The position numbers and the translations under genes were made by a program. From positions 1 through 64,000 of the forward strand of contig NZ_AUBA01000001.1 in assembly GCF_000429005.1 (NCBI RefSeq): a stretch of DNA of 64,000 nt, written 5' to 3'. A model generated the notes under the pieces. The model had not been told where the DNA came from. It was given only the letters and a program-made list of their open reading frames with translations, and ran no database searches. Position 1 is the stretch's first letter. Each line of letters opens with the position of its first letter. The stretch comes from Novosphingobium acidiphilum DSM 19966 (GTDB lineage Bacteria > Pseudomonadota > Alphaproteobacteria > Sphingomonadales > Sphingomonadaceae). Below are positions 61,056 through 64,000 of this stretch, piece by piece.

Positions 61056-61424
61056 ATGATCCAGATGCAATCCAATCTTGAAGTCGCTGACAACAGCGGT
61101 GCCAAGCGCGTCCAGTGCATCAAGGTGCTGGGCGGGTCGAAGCGCCGTTTTGCCGGCGTCGGCGACGTCATCGTGGTGTCGATCAAGGAAGCCCAGCCGC
61201 GTGCCCGCGTCAAAAAGGGCGATGTCCATCGCGCCGTGATCGTTCGTACCCGCAAGGACGTGCGTCGCGCCGATGGCAGCGTCATCCGCTTTGACACCAA
61301 TGCGGCGGTGCTGGTCGGCAAGAACGAAGAACCCATCGGTACGCGTATCTTCGGACCCGTGGTGCGCGAACTGCGCGCCAAGGGCTTCATGAAGATCATC
61401 AGCCTTGCGCCGGAGGTGCTGTAA
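61056..61424 (+). CDS. rplN: 50S ribosomal protein L14
   Basis: 122 aa. It begins MIQMQSNLEVADNSGAKRVQCIKVLGG; the DVIVVSIKEAQP and FDTNAAVLVGKNEEPIGTRIFGPV motifs are conserved. It starts the classical spc operon order. SD GAGAAGGAACCGGATC. Its stop overlaps the rplX ATG. Confidence 0.98.
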   Translation: MIQMQSNLEVADNSGAKRVQCIKVLGGSKRRFAGVGDVIVVSIKEAQPRARVKKGDVHRAVIVRTRKDVRRADGSVIRFDTNAAVLVGKNEEPIGTRIFGPVVRELRAKGFMKIISLAPEVL

Positions 61425-61741
61425 TGTCGGCTGCCAAGATCAAGAAGGGCGACACGGTCGTCGTTCGTTCGGGCAAGGACAAGGGCCGTACCGGCACTGT
61501 CGTCCAGGTCCTGCCGAAGGATGACAAGGTGATCGTGGGCGGCGTGAACATCGCCACCCGTCACCGCAAGCCCAGCCAGCAGAACCCGCAGGGCGGTCTC
61601 GACCGCTTTGAGGCGCCCATGCACATCTCGAAAGTCTCGGTCGCCGACAAGGATGGCAAGCCCACCCGCGTGCGGTTCGAGGATCGTGATGGCAAGAAGG
61701 TCCGCGTGGCCGTGAAGTCCGGGGAGGCGATCGATGTCTGA
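61424..61741 (+). CDS. rplX: 50S ribosomal protein L24
   Basis: 105 aa assembly-initiator protein with a KOW motif: KIKKGDTVVVRSGKDKGRTG, then VGGVNIATRHRKPSQQNPQGG. It overlaps rplE by 8 bp. Confidence 0.97.
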   Translation: MSAAKIKKGDTVVVRSGKDKGRTGTVVQVLPKDDKVIVGGVNIATRHRKPSQQNPQGGLDRFEAPMHISKVSVADKDGKPTRVRFEDRDGKKVRVAVKSGEAIDV

Positions 61742-62315
61742 GACATACATTCCGCGTCTTAAGACCAAGTACGACGCCGAAATCGCTGCGGCGATGACGG
61801 CCAAGTTCGGCTACAAGAACGTGATGGAAGTTCCCAAGATCGAAAAGATCACGCTCAACATGGGCGTCGGTGAAGCCAGCCAGGACAAGAAGAAGGTCCA
61901 GACTGCTGCATCCGAAATGGAACTGATCGCCGGGCAAAAGCCGGTGATCACCAAGGCGAAGAAGTCGATCGCGCAGTTCAAGCTGCGTGAAGGCATGCCG
62001 ATCGGTTGCAAGGTTACCTTGCGCCGCGAACGCATGTACGAATTCCTCGACCGCCTGATCACGATCGCAATGCCCCGCATCCGCGACTTCCGTGGGTTGA
62101 ACCCCAAGTCGTTCGATGGCCGTGGCAACTATGCGATGGGTCTCAAGGAACAGATCATTTTCCCCGAGATCAGCTACGATCAGATCGACAAGGTTCGTGG
62201 TCTCGACATCATCGTAACCACCACCGCAAAGACCGATGACGAAGCGCGCGAGTTGCTGCGTCTGTTCGGTTTCCCTTTCCCGCAGGATGCCGCCGAACAG
62301 GCGAAAGCTGCCTGA
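61734..62315 (+). CDS. rplE: 50S ribosomal protein L5
   Basis: 193 aa, binds 5S rRNA. Motifs: NVMEVPKIEKITLNMGVGEA, AGQKPVITKAKKSIAQFKLREG, RDFRGLNPKSFDGRGNYAMG. About 14 residues longer than E. coli L5 at the C-terminus (EQAKAA end). Confidence 0.98.
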   Translation: MSETYIPRLKTKYDAEIAAAMTAKFGYKNVMEVPKIEKITLNMGVGEASQDKKKVQTAASEMELIAGQKPVITKAKKSIAQFKLREGMPIGCKVTLRRERMYEFLDRLITIAMPRIRDFRGLNPKSFDGRGNYAMGLKEQIIFPEISYDQIDKVRGLDIIVTTTAKTDDEARELLRLFGFPFPQDAAEQAKAA

Positions 62316-62346
62316 TTAGCCATTCTGGAAGAAAGAGCTTAAGTCC

Positions 62347-62652
62347 ATGGCGAAACTGAGTTCGATCAACAAGAACGAGCGGCGCAAGAAGCTCGTTGAA
62401 AAGTATGCGGCCAAGATCACCGCATTGAAGGCCAAGGCGAACGACAAGTCGCTCGATGATACCGAGCGTCTTATCGCACGCCTGAAGCTGGCTGAAGTGC
62501 CACGCAACGGTAACCCGACCCGCGTGCGCAACCGCTGCAACACCACAGGCCGTCCGCGCGGTTATTATCGCAAGTTCGGGCTGTGCCGCATCGAGCTGCG
62601 CGATCTCGCCAACAAGGGGTTGATCCCCGGCGTGACCAAGTCGAGCTGGTAA
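62347..62652 (+). CDS. rpsN: 30S ribosomal protein S14 (zinc-independent type)
   Basis: 101 aa, the long form without the CxxC zinc ribbon: only scattered Cys occur in RVRNRCNTTGRPRGYYRKFGLCR. The C-terminal LRDLANKGLIPGVTKSSW is conserved. It is 31 bp after rplE. Confidence 0.97.
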   Translation: MAKLSSINKNERRKKLVEKYAAKITALKAKANDKSLDDTERLIARLKLAEVPRNGNPTRVRNRCNTTGRPRGYYRKFGLCRIELRDLANKGLIPGVTKSSW

Positions 62653-62662
62653 GGATAGACCG

Positions 62663-63058
62663 ATGGCATTGACCGACCCACTGGGTGATATGCTCACCCG
62701 CATCCGCAACGGACAGCGCGCGAAGAAGGACTCTGTCCTGAGCCCCGCGTCAAAGTTGCGTTCACACGTGCTCGAAGTGCTTCAGCGCGAAGGCTATATC
62801 CGTGGCTTCACCGAAGACACCACGGGTCTGCATCCGCAGCTGCGTATCGAGCTGAAGTATTTCGAAGGCCAGCCGGCGATCAAGCACGTGGCCCGCGTTT
62901 CAAAGCCTGGCCGCCGCGTCTATTCCGGTTCCAAGGAATTGCCGGTGATCCGCAATGGCCTTGGCATCTCGATCGTCTCGACGCCGCGCGGCGTGCTTTC
63001 GGATGCCGAAGCGCGCGCTGCCAATGTCGGTGGCGAAGTGCTTGCGGAGGTGTTCTGA
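62663..63058 (+). CDS. rpsH: 30S ribosomal protein S8
   Basis: 131 aa. It begins MALTDPLGDMLTRIRNGQRAKK and ends with GLGISIVSTPRGVLSDAEAR and the GGEVLAEVF tail. In other bacteria S8 represses the spc operon by binding near the L5 start. Its stop overlaps the rplF ATG (TGATG). Confidence 0.98.
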   Translation: MALTDPLGDMLTRIRNGQRAKKDSVLSPASKLRSHVLEVLQREGYIRGFTEDTTGLHPQLRIELKYFEGQPAIKHVARVSKPGRRVYSGSKELPVIRNGLGISIVSTPRGVLSDAEARAANVGGEVLAEVF

Positions 63059-63591
63059 TGAGCCGCATCGGTAAAAAGCCGGTGGCAATCCCGGCAGGGG
63101 TGTCCGCCGACATCGCCAACGGCGTGCTGACCGTCAAGGGGCCCAAGGGAACCCTGACGCTGACGCTCGTCGAAGACATCAGCTATGCCATCGAGGACGG
63201 TATGATTTCGGTCACGCCGGCCAACGATACCAAGCGCGGTCGGGCCTTTTGGGGCATGCAGCGCACGCTGGTATCGAACCTCGTGACCGGTGTGACCGAA
63301 GGGTATACCAAGACCCTGCAGATCACCGGTGTCGGCTATCGTGCTACGTCGCAGGGGACCAACCTGAAGCTGCAGCTCGGTTACAGCCACGATGTCGATT
63401 TCGCCGTGCCGGAAGGCATCGAGATCAAAACCCCGGATAACACGACGATCAACATTTCCGGGATCGACAAGCAGAAGGTCGGCCAGGTTGCGGCCGAGAT
63501 CCGTCGCTGGCGCAAGCCCGAGCCTTACAAGGGCAAGGGCATCAAGTACCAGGGCGAGTTCATCTTCCGCAAGGAAGGGAAGAAGAAGTAA
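63058..63591 (+). CDS. rplF: 50S ribosomal protein L6
   Basis: 177 aa. It begins MSRIGKKPVAIPAGVSADIA and carries RTLVSNLVTGVTEGYTKTLQ and the C-terminal PEPYKGKGIKYQGEFI, next to the sarcin-ricin loop on the ribosome. Coupled at both ends (TGATG with rpsH, TAATG with rplR). Confidence 0.98.
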   Translation: MSRIGKKPVAIPAGVSADIANGVLTVKGPKGTLTLTLVEDISYAIEDGMISVTPANDTKRGRAFWGMQRTLVSNLVTGVTEGYTKTLQITGVGYRATSQGTNLKLQLGYSHDVDFAVPEGIEIKTPDNTTINISGIDKQKVGQVAAEIRRWRKPEPYKGKGIKYQGEFIFRKEGKKK

Positions 63592-63941
63592 TGGCCAAGC
63601 TGTCTCTCTTCGCACGCCGCCGCCGCCGCGTACGTACCGCGCTCAAGGCGAATTCCGGTGGGCGTCTGCGCCTGTCGGTTCACCGTTCGGGTCGCCACAT
63701 CTACGCCCAGATCATCGACGATGCCGCCGGCCGCACAGTCGCCGCTGCTTCGACGCTGGTGAAGGGCGAGAAGTCGATCGGCGCGACCACCGATGCTGCA
63801 GCCAAAGTCGGCAAGGATATTGCCGAAAAGGCGAAGGCCGCCGGTGTCACTGCTGTCGTGTTCGATCGCGGCGGTTTCCTGTTCCATGGCCGCGTCAAAG
63901 CGCTGGCCGACGCTGCCCGCGAAGGCGGGCTGGAGTTCTAA
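63591..63941 (+). CDS. rplR: 50S ribosomal protein L18
   Basis: 116 aa 5S rRNA-binding protein. It begins MAKLSLFARRRRRVRTALKA and contains RLRLSVHRSGRHIYAQIIDD and the C-terminal VVFDRGGFLFHGRVKALADAAREGGLEF. rpsE starts 3 bp after the stop. Confidence 0.98.
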   Translation: MAKLSLFARRRRRVRTALKANSGGRLRLSVHRSGRHIYAQIIDDAAGRTVAAASTLVKGEKSIGATTDAAAKVGKDIAEKAKAAGVTAVVFDRGGFLFHGRVKALADAAREGGLEF

Positions 63942-63944
63942 GGC

Positions 63945-64000
63945 ATGGCTGACGAAACCAACGTGGAAGGCGCAGTTGCCGTCGAGGCAACTGCAGCCCC
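63945..64000 (+). CDS. rpsE: 30S ribosomal protein S5, start only
   Basis: 18 codons visible before the window ends: MADETNVEGAVAVEATAA. The acidic, Ala/Val-rich start is the N-terminal extension that many alphaproteobacterial S5 proteins carry before the conserved RNA-binding domain. Position after rplR in the spc operon makes the identity nearly certain. Confidence 0.9.
   Translation, partial: MADETNVEGAVAVEATAA

Overview
The window looks like a high-GC chromosomal segment from an alphaproteobacterium of the Sphingomonadales type (Novosphingobium/Sphingomonas-like). This placement is inferred from gene content and order: a split ATP synthase in which the F0 genes (atpI-B-E-F'-F) stand apart from F1, a Coq4-type ubiquinone protein, glnB-glnA and glnK-amtB pairs, a phoR-phoU-phoB cluster, and an rpsE with an acidic/Ala-rich N-terminus. 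No insertion sequence, prophage, integrase or CRISPR array is visible. Almost everything is core metabolism and translation.

Layout. 1-3550: nitrogen control on the minus strand. glnK-amtB is preceded by a near-consensus sigma-54 promoter, and glnB-glnA ends in a strong terminator. 3551-10332: map, diverging from an aminopeptidase / SH3-domain protein / argC run, then the phosphate regulators phoB, phoU and phoR (no pst transporter genes between them) and a small membrane protein. 10364-10573: two identical tandem tRNA-Glu genes. 10687-16765: recJ, a flavodoxin-like protein, an unrecognised 252-aa protein, a small AHH-type nuclease, a nitronate monooxygenase and a metal-dependent hydrolase. 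16894-24929: branched-chain amino-acid synthesis. leuA has an upstream 16-codon Leu-rich leader peptide. ilvB-ilvN-ilvC has an attenuator-like terminator ahead of ilvB. Between them lie an epoxide hydrolase and an exported amidohydrolase.

25022-39419: housekeeping genes: miaA, serB (5' ends overlapping divergently), coq4, purL, xseB-ispA, coaD, a periplasmic cyclophilin, queA-tgt (queuosine), an exported phosphodiesterase-like protein, a 2Fe-2S ferredoxin, a 3-methyladenine glycosylase, a short-chain dehydrogenase and radC. 39461-43313: a ydbH-ynbE-ydbL operon (envelope lipid-transfer bridge family). 43550-46215: the F0 operon with its own promoter and terminator. 46223-50572: envelope genes: a Sel1-like lipoprotein, a family-22-type glycosyltransferase, a TonB-like protein and an exported beta-helix-like protein. 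50880-64000: the str operon (rpsL-rpsG-fusA-tuf) followed by the S10/spc ribosomal operon from rpsJ to the first codons of rpsE.

The most interesting material is regulatory. It comprises the leuA leader peptide, the ilvB attenuator and adjacent dyad, the sigma-54 promoter at glnK, repeats upstream of glnB, a dyad upstream of coq4, and above all a 319-bp hairpin-rich spacer between rpsJ and rplC that looks like a structured mRNA leader or intercistronic element. Start codons were chosen from conserved N-termini and Shine-Dalgarno (SD) sequences. Where the choice is uncertain the entry says so. All family calls come from reading the translated sequence; no database search was run.
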